Shown piece after piece: positions 27,000 through 36,328 of a stretch of DNA of 64,000 nucleotides. The stretch covers positions 186,001 through 250,000 of the forward strand of contig NZ_JAVFVU010000003.1 of NCBI RefSeq assembly GCF_030929615.1. Direction: 5' to 3'. The notes below the pieces were generated by a model, which was not told where the DNA came from, made no database searches, and saw only the letters and a list, made by a program, of their open reading frames with translations. Within the stretch, counting starts at the first letter, position 1, and each line of letters starts with the position of its first letter. Both the position numbers and the translations under genes were made by a program. The DNA is from Dyadobacter sp. LHD-138 (GTDB lineage Bacteria > Bacteroidota > Bacteroidia > Cytophagales > Spirosomataceae).

Positions 27000-27281
27000 G
27001 ATTATTCAGGACAAAACATACGTGACATTAATCTTAACACTTCAATACGTCGGGGCAATGCTTATGATATTCTTGTAAATATCTATGAACAATCACAGCC
27101 AACTGTCCTGCGCTATCATGCTTTTGTTTAAAATTTTCTTTAATTCAATCTATTTGGCCGATAAATCTTTCCAGCGTATTTGAAATCACCCAAACCGGCA
27201 ACTCTCTTGACCAGCTGACACCCCAAAATGCCTAGAGTGTTATGCCTGATGGCAGTTCGCAGGTATATGCGCCCGCTATGC

Positions 27282-28073
27282 TCATGAAAGATCTTGAAGG
27301 CCGCTTTTATTTTCATACCAATCGATAATATAATCTGCAACCCTTTCCCAACCTGGTTCCCCACAAATAAAATGGCTTTTGCCTTCAAATATTTTTACCT
27401 TAACCAGGCTATTTGCATCCTGATACCTGCCTGCTATCGTTTGGGTAAGATCCAGCGGAAAGATATGGTCATTACCGCCGCCAACGAACAAAATTGGAGC
27501 GTGTGGCTTCTTAAAATCTATGTTTGAAAAAGAATTCAAAACCAATTGGCGACTGACTTTGTAACTTTCAGGCACTGCAAATTTCTCAAAGGCTTTTTCT
27601 TTCTCGGTATCGGGTATGGTGTTGAAGAATGAATAATCGTACCATTTACGGCTACCCATGAAATATTTATTGGCAGAAAAAAATCCAAAGGCCGGCAACA
27701 CAGTCTTGAGCGTTTGAAACGGTGGAAAAACATTTTTCGGTGGGGCTCCATCAATACTTACTCCTGCTACTGCCTTTCCCATTTCTACCAATTTCAATGT
27801 TGCCATTCCCGCCATAGAATGCCCAATGATTAGCGGTTTTTCCGGTAAGCCATCTATTAATTGAGCGATGTTGTTTACAACATCGATAAACCCAGTTTTA
27901 ACAAGGTCGGGATGAACTTTTGCTCTCAGCTCCGCAGGGTTGCCTTCATGCCCGGGATTTGCAGGTGTATAAACTTTATAACCTTTTTGTTCATAGTAGC
28001 GTTTCCATTCTGCCCAACTGGTGTTATTCACAAAATTTCCATGAATGAGTACGATGGTTTTTGATCTTGCCAT
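27282..28073 (-). CDS. Alpha/beta-fold hydrolase
   Basis: A 263-residue cytoplasmic hydrolase. HGN near residue 11 gives the oxyanion region. The nucleophile elbow is GHSMAG with Ser86. The acid is probably the Asp in GGGNDHIFP near residue 212, and the catalytic His lies in KSHFICGEPGW near 243. No signal peptide is present. Substrate is unknown; the family includes esterases, lipases and haloperoxidase-like enzymes. It is a stand-alone gene in a region of small stress-type genes, with 282 bp to the sigma factor on one side and a 739-bp gene-poor stretch on the other. Confidence 0.88.
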   Translation of the reverse strand: MARSKTIVLIHGNFVNNTSWAEWKRYYEQKGYKVYTPANPGHEGNPAELRAKVHPDLVKTGFIDVVNNIAQLIDGLPEKPLIIGHSMAGMATLKLVEMGKAVAGVSIDGAPPKNVFPPFQTLKTVLPAFGFFSANKYFMGSRKWYDYSFFNTIPDTEKEKAFEKFAVPESYKVSRQLVLNSFSNIDFKKPHAPILFVGGGNDHIFPLDLTQTIAGRYQDANSLVKVKIFEGKSHFICGEPGWERVADYIIDWYENKSGLQDLS

Positions 28074-28812
28074 GTTCTAATATGTTTAAAGTTAATAACC
28101 TATTTTTGTTTTCCCGGTGTTCAACAGCAAACAATGAACAGCGCTTTTTGTTGTGAATCAAGAAACTTCACCCTCCCTTGCACAAAACCAAAATTGAAAA
28201 AATTATAGATAACTCTTAATTATCAGCCAACCATATGCCTTTATTCTTAAGCTCATTCACTACTTTCAGTTAAAATAACTGGTTCTAAAAAATTTTCTCC
28301 CAAAAAAGAGCTGCCTGCATTACGTTAACAGTAATGTGACTTATTCAATAATCCTCTTTGCCTGGCGGGAAATGTGCGGTCAAGTTCGATGCCGTCTGTT
28401 TCAAAATTTACGAGCAGAGATGTCTATCCCTTTCGCCTCCGCACTAAATTACTAAAATATAACAACTTGCGTTATATCGTGCCTCATTTTTTAAAATTCT
28501 CCGCGTTCCTTTTCCTACTTCCGTCCAGTCCCTGTAAACGACCTTACCAGAATTCGTCTTGAGCCATCTGCGACGTTTGATATGGAGAAAGACTTTGTCT
28601 CCACGAATTGGAAATCCTGATTTGTCTTTAGGCTCTCCATAAGCTCACCTATACCCCCAGCCTGAATCAACAGCCTCAATGGTTTACCGTTTTCATTTCT
28701 AAGTTCCTTTATCTGCCTGGCAGCTTTCGTTAATAGAGGATTTGGCTATAAAGTATGCTTTGACATCACGGACCATGACCCGGACTGTCATTTCACAATG
28801 GAAGAGCGGACA
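28074..28812. other. 739-bp gene-poor stretch with a possible gene remnant
   Basis: No intact gene is evident. On the minus strand 28518-28745 is open for 76 codons without a start and reads like protein (for example KAARQIKELRNENGKPLRLL and SFSISNVADGSRRIL), ending at a TAG at 28515-28517. I cannot place it in a family. It is probably the tail of a lost gene. The rest (28080-28350) is AT-rich and should hold the promoter of the alpha/beta hydrolase. Confidence 0.4.
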
Positions 28813-29217
28813 TTACAAAATTTCCCAATGCTCGGCAATCTTGTTCCCATTCATCCGGAACATTCGGTATCCATAAAAAACTTCTGTAACCTTGCAGCTG
28901 TCATCTACGCACAGAAGTTCGCTCACACTAATTCTCACATGACAAACGACAAGCTCTCCCAAGATAGTCAACGCTACGATTTCTGTCTGATGAGAGACCA
29001 CTTCTGCCAGCTCATTTAGGTAGATTATCAGGCCTTGTTGATTCTGAACCACAGCATAAGGCATCGAGTGGTCAATGTAATGATCGTCCAGATAAACAGC
29101 TATTTCTGAAAATCTTTTCTCGTTCCAGACTCTTTTGATGTATTCTAATACACATTCAATATCCGGATTAGAAAAATGCCCAAGCTGATTTGTTTTTTGA
29201 ATCTCAGGATTAATCAT
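28813..29217 (-). CDS. SnoaL-like (NTF2-fold) protein
   Basis: A 134-residue cone-shaped NTF2-like domain of the SnoaL/polyketide-cyclase-like group. The helix with VLEYIKRVWNEKRFSEIAVYLDDHYIDHSMP at the N-terminal side and the final strand YRMFRMNGNKIAEHWEIL are typical. Most such small single-domain proteins in Bacteroidota have no known substrate. The start follows the DUF4833-type gene by 27 bp on the same strand, so the two were probably co-transcribed. Confidence 0.85.
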   Translation of the reverse strand: MINPEIQKTNQLGHFSNPDIECVLEYIKRVWNEKRFSEIAVYLDDHYIDHSMPYAVVQNQQGLIIYLNELAEVVSHQTEIVALTILGELVVCHVRISVSELLCVDDSCKVTEVFYGYRMFRMNGNKIAEHWEIL

Positions 29218-29244
29218 TTTTTCAGTTTTATAGGTAAAAATTAC

Positions 29245-29774
29245 TCATCTTATGTCAACCCGTTCTCTGACTGGCCGATGGGTTTTCAGGTTTAAACCAT
29301 AAAATTCAATGTATTCAATTTCCGGGGAGAGCGCTGTGCCTCCAACGATACGGATGTAAACTCTTTTCAGCTCACAGATTTGCCCATTTATTTTAATTTG
29401 AACAACATATTTGCTCTGCTCATTTTTATTTAGCTGCATAAGTCTGTTAGGAAAAGCTACCGCCTTTATCATAAAACTGTCGACACCCATAGCCGTAGCA
29501 GAAAGTCCATAACCAAATTCACGTTGAAATGCATTCAGTTTCTGTTTTTTTCCATCATCGGCATATTTCATCCAGAATATGTCGATCGGGTCCTTTTGAT
29601 CCAGTGCCCGTCCTTTTGCATGTTTAGCGCATAGCAAACCGTATTGATATTCGGATCTCTTTGAATATAGAGTAACAGGCCCGGCACATTTTTTGGAATT
29701 GGCCATTTAATAGAACCAAGACTATTTTGGGCTTTTGCGTAAGTGGACCAAATCGCAATCATAAACAGAGGCAT
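29245..29774 (-). pseudogene. DUF4833-type secreted protein, frameshifted
   Basis: Two overlapping frames together give one protein. The upstream frame starts at 29774 with a signal peptide (MPLFMIAIWSTYAKAQ) and continues VPGLLLYIQRDPNINTVCYAL. The downstream frame supplies DPIDIFWMKYADDGKKQ, FGYGLSATAMG and the rest to 29245. The switch falls near 29605-29620, where the sense strand reads CAAAAGG, and one missing base there restores a continuous protein of about 175 residues. The order LLYIQRDPNxNTVxYALN then DPIDIFWxKYADDG matches the DUF4833 family as I know it. Function is unknown. A sequencing error in the A run is an alternative to a true pseudogene. Confidence 0.75.
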
Positions 29775-29791
29775 AAGTAAGAGCCTTTTTA

Positions 29792-30049
29792 TTATAAATC
29801 CGTCGTACTGATTTCACAGGTATTAAAAACGGCATTACGAAAGCCGAAATCCTTAACTTTGGTATGCAAAAAACGACAGTCGATGAATTGACAGTCAATG
29901 AAATTAACACTGCTCAAATCAATGCTTTGAAAGTTGCAATTTGAAAATGTACACTTTACAAAACCCCTGTTACTAAAATCTTTGTCGGCATAGTCGGCGC
30001 TCTCGAATCTTTCGTTTTGGTATATAAAGTGTTCTGATGATTGGTTCAT
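29792..30049 (-). pseudogene. Pentapeptide-repeat protein, truncated to its N-terminal half
   Basis: The 85 residues contain the A(D/N)LXX-type pattern in its Phe/Cys-rich form: KDFSNRGFVKCTFSNCNFQ, then DLSSVNFIDCQFIDCRFL. Such proteins fold as a right-handed quadrilateral beta helix. The N-terminus resembles Bacteroidota pentapeptide proteins of roughly 190 residues (McbG/Qnr-like group). This one ends after four or five coils, directly before the DUF4833-type remnant (17 bp), so the C-terminal half looks deleted. A functional short form cannot be excluded. Confidence 0.65.
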
Positions 30050-30142
30050 GTCTCTGGATTAAAATTGGGTTCGGTTATCCTGCAACGATATACGTCGGGG
30101 CATTAGTAAAGTATTGACGGTTTACATCGATTCAGGTTTAAC

Positions 30143-30176
30143 AGCATGCTTAAAGCAGAATCCCTTTAAGCATGCT
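30143..30176. terminator. Terminator-like hairpin after the RND efflux operon
   Basis: AGCATGCTTAAAG (30143-30155) pairs perfectly with CTTTAAGCATGCT (30164-30176) around an 8-base loop. It begins 7 bp beyond the stop of the outer membrane factor gene (minus strand). AT-rich DNA on both sides would allow use from either direction, although neither side has a long pure T-run. Confidence 0.65.
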
Positions 30177-30182
30177 ATTATT

Positions 30183-31595
30183 TTAATTTACTCCGCCGCC
30201 CAACGCACGGTACAGATCCGTTACAGCATTTAGCTGCTCCAATTGGATCGTTATCGCTTCCAGATCGTTTTGCAGTCTGTTATTTTGAGCCGTTATAACT
30301 TCCAGGTAAGTAGTCATGCCACTTTTATAAAGTTTCATCGCGTCATCTGTCGCTTTATTTAACAGCGCCGTTTTCTCTTCCACCAACACTTTTCTTTCCG
30401 AAGCACCCTTGGACTTTGCCATTGCATCCGATACTTCGCTTACGGCTGTCAACACGGTTTGTTTAAATTGTATCACAGCTTTCTGCTGTTCCAGGGCTGC
30501 CGTTTCATAAGCCGTTTTCAGTGCATGCTTTTGAAAAATCGGTTGAGTCAGGTTGATCGCAATGGTCTTTGCCATCGATCCCGGCAAATCGAACCAACTG
30601 TTAAATTTGAACGAATTGGCCCCAATTTGCGGAGAAAGACTGAAAGTCGGATACATCGCGGCTTTTGAAAGACCCGTTTTTGCATTGGCATTCACCACAG
30701 CAAACTCCGCTGCTTTCACATCCGGCCTTCGGCTTAGCAATTGTGCAGGAACAGCCGATGCAAACTGGGTATTGGCTTTTACATGGGCAAGATCCCCTTC
30801 TCTTTTGATGCTGTCCGGATAGCTGCCACATAAAATACTCAACGCGTTTTCCTGAACGGCTACATTCTGCATCGCCAGCGGCACAAGCAGCTCAGCCGTT
30901 TTTTTCTGCGCCTGGGCCTGGCCAAGGGCAAGAGAATTGATCTGGCCTGCAATGTATTGCAGCCTCATCATATCCAGCGTTCTGTCACTGAGTGCTATGT
31001 TTCGCCTCGCTATTTTCAACTGCTCATCCAGACTGATCAGATTGTAATAAGCCTGAGCGACCTGACTGATGATACGTGTCTTCAATGCGGAAAGATTTTC
31101 TTTCTGCCCAAAATAATTGGCAACAGCGGCCTCCTTTTGCATTTTTACCTTTCCCCAAATGTCGGCTTCCCAGGTAAGTTGAAGCGACGCGTTGTAATCG
31201 TCCATGTAAGAAGTTCCTACAAACTGCTCGCTCAAAGAGCCATTAAGGGAATTCTTGGATAAAAAGGCGCGGCTTGCTCCTACATTTAAATCCAGGTTGG
31301 GCAATAGCCCTAACTTTGCCTGACGAACTGCCAGGTCAAGCTGCTCCATATTTTTCAGCGCTATGGCAATATCATTGTTTTTTTCCAGCGCTTTTTCAAT
31401 CAACTCAACCAACTGCGGTTCGTTAAAGAAGGTTCTCCACGGCAGCTGCACTGAATCAGCTGTCACAGCGATTTCGCTGCGGAACTGGGCAGGGGTTTGA
31501 AGATCCGGGCGGGCATATTTTTTACCCACCACACAGGACCCCAAACTTGTTGCCAAAATCAACCCCACCATTATATTTCTGTTCATTGCTTTCAT
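30183..31595 (-). CDS. RND efflux outer membrane lipoprotein (NodT/TolC family)
   Basis: A 470-residue outer membrane factor. The signal peptide ends in lipobox LGSC (Cys21), followed by the family start YARPDLQTPAQF. Two repeated helical-hairpin/beta units typical of TolC-type channels are visible, e.g. LTWEADIWGKVKMQKEAAVANYFG at about 145-168 and LLSRRPDVKAAEFAVVNANAKTG near 280-300. Its start overlaps the stop of the RND pump gene by 4 bp, so it is translationally coupled and completes a tripartite pump. Confidence 0.94.
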   Translation of the reverse strand: MKAMNRNIMVGLILATSLGSCVVGKKYARPDLQTPAQFRSEIAVTADSVQLPWRTFFNEPQLVELIEKALEKNNDIAIALKNMEQLDLAVRQAKLGLLPNLDLNVGASRAFLSKNSLNGSLSEQFVGTSYMDDYNASLQLTWEADIWGKVKMQKEAAVANYFGQKENLSALKTRIISQVAQAYYNLISLDEQLKIARRNIALSDRTLDMMRLQYIAGQINSLALGQAQAQKKTAELLVPLAMQNVAVQENALSILCGSYPDSIKREGDLAHVKANTQFASAVPAQLLSRRPDVKAAEFAVVNANAKTGLSKAAMYPTFSLSPQIGANSFKFNSWFDLPGSMAKTIAINLTQPIFQKHALKTAYETAALEQQKAVIQFKQTVLTAVSEVSDAMAKSKGASERKVLVEEKTALLNKATDDAMKLYKSGMTTYLEVITAQNNRLQNDLEAITIQLEQLNAVTDLYRALGGGVN

Positions 31596-34500
31596 TGTAG
31601 TTCGTTAACAGGTTGGAGAACTGTTTGTTTTGATCCGGAGATTTTTTCCTGTAGGTATTGGAACAGCATGTACAAAAGCGGTATCACAAAAATCCCCAGG
31701 ACAACCCCACTCAGCATACCGATCGTAGCACCCGTACTAATAGACCTGTTCCCCACCGCGGAGCCTCCCTGGGCTACCATCAAAGGAATCATCCCAACAA
31801 TAAAGGCCAGCGAAGTCATGAGGATAGGACGCAGTCTGGACTTGGCTCCCTCAATCGCAGACTCTTTTATACTGCTACCCAAAGCTCTGCGCTGAACGGC
31901 AAACTCAACGATTAGAATAGCGTTTTTGGCTAGAAGCCCAACGAGCATGATAAGCCCTACCTGCACATAAATGTTATTGTCAAGTCCGATGGCTTTGATT
32001 GCTGCGAAAGCACCGATGATACCGGTCGGAATAGAAAGGAGTACCGATAGTGGCAGCAAATAACTTTCAAATTGAGCCGCCAAAAGGAAGTACACAAACA
32101 GCAGACACAGGGCGAAAATAAACACGGTTTGATTACCCGCCGATTTTTCTTCCAGACTAAGCCCGGTCCACTCGTAGCCATAATCCGAAGGAAGTTTTTC
32201 AAGCACGTTCTTTTCAAGGTTTTCCATGATATCGCCGCTACTTGCTCCGGGTAGTGGTATAACACTAATTGTCAGCGCATTGAAAAGATTATATCGGTTC
32301 ACCGATTCCGGCCCGTATACTTTGTGCAGCTTGATGAGCGACTTAACCGGTACCATCTGGTTCTGGTCATTGCGGACAAAAATTTCATTGAAAGCCTGCT
32401 CATCAGCCCTGAATACGCCATCCGCTTTCACACTCACGCGGTAAAACTTGCCAAACTTGGTAAAGTTCAGGCTCTGGTCACCAGAAAAATAAGTCTGGAT
32501 CGCACCCATCATACCACTTATGCTTACGCCCATCTGCTGTGCTTTATCTTTGTCCACTTCCATTTCCAATTGCGGATAATCGGTACGGAAGGTCGTATAA
32601 GCATACTGAACGCCGGGCTGCTGCATAATCTCCCCAATGACCTTGTCTGACATTTTCTTCAAAGCAGCGGCATCTTTACCTGTTTTGTCCTGAAGGACGA
32701 TCTCCGCACCACCAGTCACACCGTAACCTTCAACAGGAGGACTACGGAATGCCATCACAGTACCTTCTTTTATCCCTGCGAACTGTCCGGATAACGTCGC
32801 CATAATCTGATCTATATCCTGAATTTGTCCCCGGTCCTTTTTATCTTTCAATTTGATAAAACCCATGGCGTATGCCGGACTGGCACTGTTGGATAAAATA
32901 TTGAAACCTGTGATCGTCGAACTGTTTTTGACTGATTCCGTTGCTGCCAGTATCTTATCGATTTTAGCGGCAACAACCGTTGTACGGTCAAGAGCCGTTC
33001 CCGGAGGCATACTCAGACTGTAAATAATAAAACCGTCGTCTTCCATCGGCACAAAACTTTTTGGTGTGCTCATCATTAGCCAGCCAGCGGTAAGTGTAAT
33101 CAGCAGAATCAGCCCCGCGCCAATCCATTTTCTCTTAACCAGAAACTTCAGTCCTTTGACATATTTTCCAGTCAGATTGTCAAAACCGGCATTAAATGCC
33201 GTAAAAAAGCGCTTTTTAAATCCCTGTTTTACTTGCTTATGATCATGGCCTTCGGCATGCGTATTTTTCAAAAGCAGGGCGCACAATGCCGGGGTCAGTG
33301 TCAAGGCATTTACAGCTGAAATGATGATCGCGATGGCCAGCGTATAGGCGAATTGTTTATAGAAAATACCCGATGATCCGGTCATAAAACCGATAGGAAT
33401 GAACACGGCCGACATCACAAGCGTAATCGAAATTACGGCACCCGTGATTTCGCCCATGGCGCTATGCGTAGCTTCTTTCCCGGACATAGGGGATCCTTCC
33501 ATTTTACTATGTACGGCCTCGACGACCACAATGGCATCATCGACCACGATACCAATGGCCAGTACCAAAGCAAACAGTGTCAGTACGTTGATTGTAAAAC
33601 CAAAAGCCATCAGGAAAAAGAATGTCCCCACAATAGCCACCGGCACCGCAATGGCCGGAATGATGGTTGAACGAAAGTCCTGAAGAAAAAGGAACACAAC
33701 AATAAACACCAGGATAAATGCCTCGATAAGTGTAGACTTAACCTGGCTGGTGGCCTCATCCAAACGTTCTTTTGTACTCATCAGGCTCGTATATTCGATT
33801 CCCGGAGGAAAAGATTTCGATGCTTTCAAAAGCTCCTTCTGAACGCCGATCTCAATTTCATTGGCATTAGAACCCGTTGTTTGCAAAATAGCGACCGTTA
33901 CAGCACTTTTTCCGTTAGATGTTGAGTTTCCACTGTAATTCAAAGAACCAAATTCGATCCGGGCTACATCTTTTAGTCTGACCATCTCAGTTCCGTTTCT
34001 TTTCACGACAATATTTTCATACTCGCTGGTCTGGTTCATCTTGCCTTTGTAACGCATCACATATTCGAGTGAGGCGTCTGATTCCTGCCCAAGTTTCCCC
34101 GGCGCGGATTCTATACTCTGATCAGCAATTGCCTGGTTAACATCGGCTGGAATAAGACCGTAGCTAGCCATCTTCTGAGGGTTCAACCATACACGCATTG
34201 AATAATCCTTTGCTCCAAACGCCTGCGCCTGCCCTACACCGGGTACGCGTTTAATCTGGGGAACAAGGTTGATATTGACATAGTTTTGAAGAAACAATTC
34301 GTCATATTTTTCATTGTCTGTTGTGTAGACATTGAAAATCATGATCATACTATTCTGCTGCTTTGAGGTTGTTAAACCCATCTGGATCACCTCCTGAGGA
34401 AGAATCGGCGTAGCCTGCTGCACACGGTTCTGGACATTTACAGCAGCCTGGTCGGGATTCACACCCTGTTTGAAAATAACGCTGATTGAAAACGACCCGT

Positions 34501-34753
34501 CGTTACTGGCTGTCGATTTGATGTATTGCATATTTTCAACACCATTGATCTGTTCTTCCAGCGGAGTTACTACCGAGCGGATCACCGCCTCACTGTTACC
34601 ACCTGGATAAGTTCCCGACACCATAACTGTGGGTGGAGAAATGTCCGGAAATCTTGTTACTGGCAACCGGGTCAATCCGATAATACCAAGGATTAGCAAT
34701 ACGACAGAAATCACCGTAGCCATTACGGGCCTGTCAATTATCTTTTTTAACAT
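31592..34753 (-). CDS. RND efflux pump inner membrane permease (HAE1/AcrB-like)
   Basis: A 1053-residue proton-driven pump with the RND pattern of one N-terminal span, a large periplasmic loop, a six-helix bundle, and a repeat of the same. The proton-relay Asp pair is in GIVVDDAIVVVEAVH near residue 405. The N-terminal FPDISPPTVMVSGTYPGGNSE and the late GLLAKNAILIVEFA are HAE1-family signatures, which export drugs and other hydrophobic compounds. The adaptor gene lies 18 bp upstream and the outer membrane factor overlaps downstream. Confidence 0.96.
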   Translation of the reverse strand: MLKKIIDRPVMATVISVVLLILGIIGLTRLPVTRFPDISPPTVMVSGTYPGGNSEAVIRSVVTPLEEQINGVENMQYIKSTASNDGSFSISVIFKQGVNPDQAAVNVQNRVQQATPILPQEVIQMGLTTSKQQNSMIMIFNVYTTDNEKYDELFLQNYVNINLVPQIKRVPGVGQAQAFGAKDYSMRVWLNPQKMASYGLIPADVNQAIADQSIESAPGKLGQESDASLEYVMRYKGKMNQTSEYENIVVKRNGTEMVRLKDVARIEFGSLNYSGNSTSNGKSAVTVAILQTTGSNANEIEIGVQKELLKASKSFPPGIEYTSLMSTKERLDEATSQVKSTLIEAFILVFIVVFLFLQDFRSTIIPAIAVPVAIVGTFFFLMAFGFTINVLTLFALVLAIGIVVDDAIVVVEAVHSKMEGSPMSGKEATHSAMGEITGAVISITLVMSAVFIPIGFMTGSSGIFYKQFAYTLAIAIIISAVNALTLTPALCALLLKNTHAEGHDHKQVKQGFKKRFFTAFNAGFDNLTGKYVKGLKFLVKRKWIGAGLILLITLTAGWLMMSTPKSFVPMEDDGFIIYSLSMPPGTALDRTTVVAAKIDKILAATESVKNSSTITGFNILSNSASPAYAMGFIKLKDKKDRGQIQDIDQIMATLSGQFAGIKEGTVMAFRSPPVEGYGVTGGAEIVLQDKTGKDAAALKKMSDKVIGEIMQQPGVQYAYTTFRTDYPQLEMEVDKDKAQQMGVSISGMMGAIQTYFSGDQSLNFTKFGKFYRVSVKADGVFRADEQAFNEIFVRNDQNQMVPVKSLIKLHKVYGPESVNRYNLFNALTISVIPLPGASSGDIMENLEKNVLEKLPSDYGYEWTGLSLEEKSAGNQTVFIFALCLLFVYFLLAAQFESYLLPLSVLLSIPTGIIGAFAAIKAIGLDNNIYVQVGLIMLVGLLAKNAILIVEFAVQRRALGSSIKESAIEGAKSRLRPILMTSLAFIVGMIPLMVAQGGSAVGNRSISTGATIGMLSGVVLGIFVIPLLYMLFQYLQEKISGSKQTVLQPVNELQ

Positions 34754-34771
34754 AAATAAGTTGTCTTTGAA

Positions 34772-35914
34772 TTACTTGGAAAGAGAATCGGCAGAAACTA
34801 CCTTGGGCGTTACCTTCATACCTTCATTAAGCACATCGATACGGTTGAGCGCAATTTTATCCCCGTTTTGCACACCTGATTTTATCAGGTATGTATTGCC
34901 GGATTTTCCAGCGATCTGAATAGGTGTCATCGCGACCTTGTTACTATCTGCGAGTTTGAAGACAAAGTATTTTTCCTGAATATCCTTCACACTCTCCATA
35001 GGCAAGTTAAGTACTCCTTTCAGTGTTTGGTGAATAACAATCCGGCCAGCTCCACCGGAACGCAGCAGTTTGTCGGGATTCGGAAAAACAACTTTCATAC
35101 TCATGCTTCCTGTTGTCGGATCAAGGTTTCCGCTGGCGCTTTCAAGCTTTCCTTGATGGTCATAAATTGCTCCGTCAGCGGTGATTAGTTCCACCTTTGG
35201 GTTCTTTTCCATCCCTGTTTTTTTGAATGTAATAAAATCGGCTTCACTCATCGAAAAATAAACAAATACCTGATCAATGTCCGACAACGATGTAAGTGGA
35301 ATCTGGTCAGAAGGAGTTACCAGATTACCAACCCTGTTAGGTATACGTCCAATGTATCCGCTTACCGGCGCTTTTATATGCGCAAATCCGGCATTGATCT
35401 GGGAAGAACCCAAAGCAGCTTTTGCCTGGGCCACCTGTGCTGCTGCTGCGTCATAGCTGACCTGTGCCGCTTTCAACTGTATATCCGAAACTACTTTCCC
35501 TTCAACCAACGGACGGATCTTTTCCAGTTCCAGGCTGGCACTTGCCTGTGCAGCCAAAGCAGATTTAAGGCCTGCACTGCTGTTGTTTACCTGCTCGTTA
35601 AAAGCATCACTTTTTATCTTAAATAGTGACTGCCCCTTTTTGACATAATCTCCTTCTTTTACATAAATGGCATCCAGATAACCCGATACCTGCGCTTTGA
35701 TATCAACGTTGACACTACCTTCAATTGAGCCAGGATACGATGTTTGAACGGGTGCACTGGTGCTGCTCAATTCAACAAAATCGGTTTCCTGTGGCGGTGC
35801 CTCTCCCATTTCGGTCTGCGCAGTACCCGAACCGCAGGAGGTTAACACGGTAGCCATAGCCAATATCCAGAGGCCTTTAAGAAGCATGTTTGTTTTAAAA
35901 GTACGATAAGACAT
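34772..35914 (-). CDS. RND efflux periplasmic adaptor (membrane fusion protein)
   Basis: A 380-residue lipoprotein adaptor. The signal ends in lipobox LTSC (Cys27). Lipoyl-type halves KAQVSGYLDAIYVKEGDYVKKGQ and FAHIKAPVSGYIGRIPNRVG flank an alpha-helical hairpin (about 110-165), followed by a beta-barrel region (QVFVYFSMSEADF) and a membrane-proximal end. It is the first gene of the operon and would link the pump to the outer membrane channel. Its promoter region contains three ACTGA-type repeats at 35980-36030, suggesting control by the LytTR regulator encoded nearby. Confidence 0.95.
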   Translation of the reverse strand: MSYRTFKTNMLLKGLWILAMATVLTSCGSGTAQTEMGEAPPQETDFVELSSTSAPVQTSYPGSIEGSVNVDIKAQVSGYLDAIYVKEGDYVKKGQSLFKIKSDAFNEQVNNSSAGLKSALAAQASASLELEKIRPLVEGKVVSDIQLKAAQVSYDAAAAQVAQAKAALGSSQINAGFAHIKAPVSGYIGRIPNRVGNLVTPSDQIPLTSLSDIDQVFVYFSMSEADFITFKKTGMEKNPKVELITADGAIYDHQGKLESASGNLDPTTGSMSMKVVFPNPDKLLRSGGAGRIVIHQTLKGVLNLPMESVKDIQEKYFVFKLADSNKVAMTPIQIAGKSGNTYLIKSGVQNGDKIALNRIDVLNEGMKVTPKVVSADSLSK

Positions 35915-35979
35915 TGTAAGTGATATTTAATTCGAATGCAAAGAAACCCTGCGGCGCGCTGCGTCATTAAGCTTTTTTG

Positions 35980-36030
35980 ACTGAAGCGTATTTTTTCGCG
36001 ACTGAAACGAGGGACGTGCTAAACTGAACC
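35980..36030. promoter_or_regulatory. Three-site direct-repeat array upstream of the RND operon (probable LytTR operator)
   Basis: ACTGAAGC (35980-35987), ACTGAAAC (36001-36008) and ACTGAACC (36023-36030) repeat in the same orientation at 21- and 22-bp spacing, that is, two helical turns. LytTR-domain regulators typically bind direct repeats with about this pitch. The array lies 66-116 bp upstream of the adaptor start. Two further copies in opposite orientation face the divergent genes, one of which encodes a LytTR regulator. Binding is inferred. Confidence 0.6.
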
Positions 36031-36154
36031 AAAAACAGGCTTTATGCCAAGTAATCCTACATTCTACTACGGAAAGTACGTTCATCTAGCCAATCAAAAC
36101 GCAGTAAAATAGTTGCAGACATTGAGTATTACGCTTTGGTAGGCAACCGTCTCC

Positions 36155-36183
36155 GGCTCAGTCGCGAATTTCTCCGGTTCAGT
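36155..36183. promoter_or_regulatory. Two-site repeat array upstream of the stress-protein/LytTR operon
   Basis: On the minus strand ACTGAGCC (36155-36162) and ACTGAACC (36176-36183) lie exactly 21 bp apart, both followed by GGAGA. They share the core of the three sites upstream of the efflux operon but point the other way, so each array has the same orientation relative to the gene it precedes. The array lies about 146 bp before the stress-protein start. Confidence 0.58.
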
Positions 36184-36262
36184 TAAATTTTGAGACAGAC
36201 CACAAGTTGCTGCATTTAGTTTTGCATCAGTAAAATGAATCGTTTACGCCGTTAAATTTATA

Positions 36263-36328
36263 ATGATGAAAACAGTACTTATTGCTTCCATGATTTTACT
36301 TCACAACCAACGATCTAAACCAGTTTAA
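36263..36328 (+). CDS. Possible 21-codon leader peptide upstream of the stress-protein gene
   Basis: Starting at ATG 36263 (or the adjacent ATG at 36266), an open frame encodes a short hydrophobic peptide beginning MMKTVLIASMILL. Its TAA ends at 36328, directly before the A of the next ATG. Direct abutment suggests translational coupling. It could also be a chance frame or the relic of a signal sequence. Confidence 0.3.
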   Translation: MMKTVLIASMILLHNQRSKPV

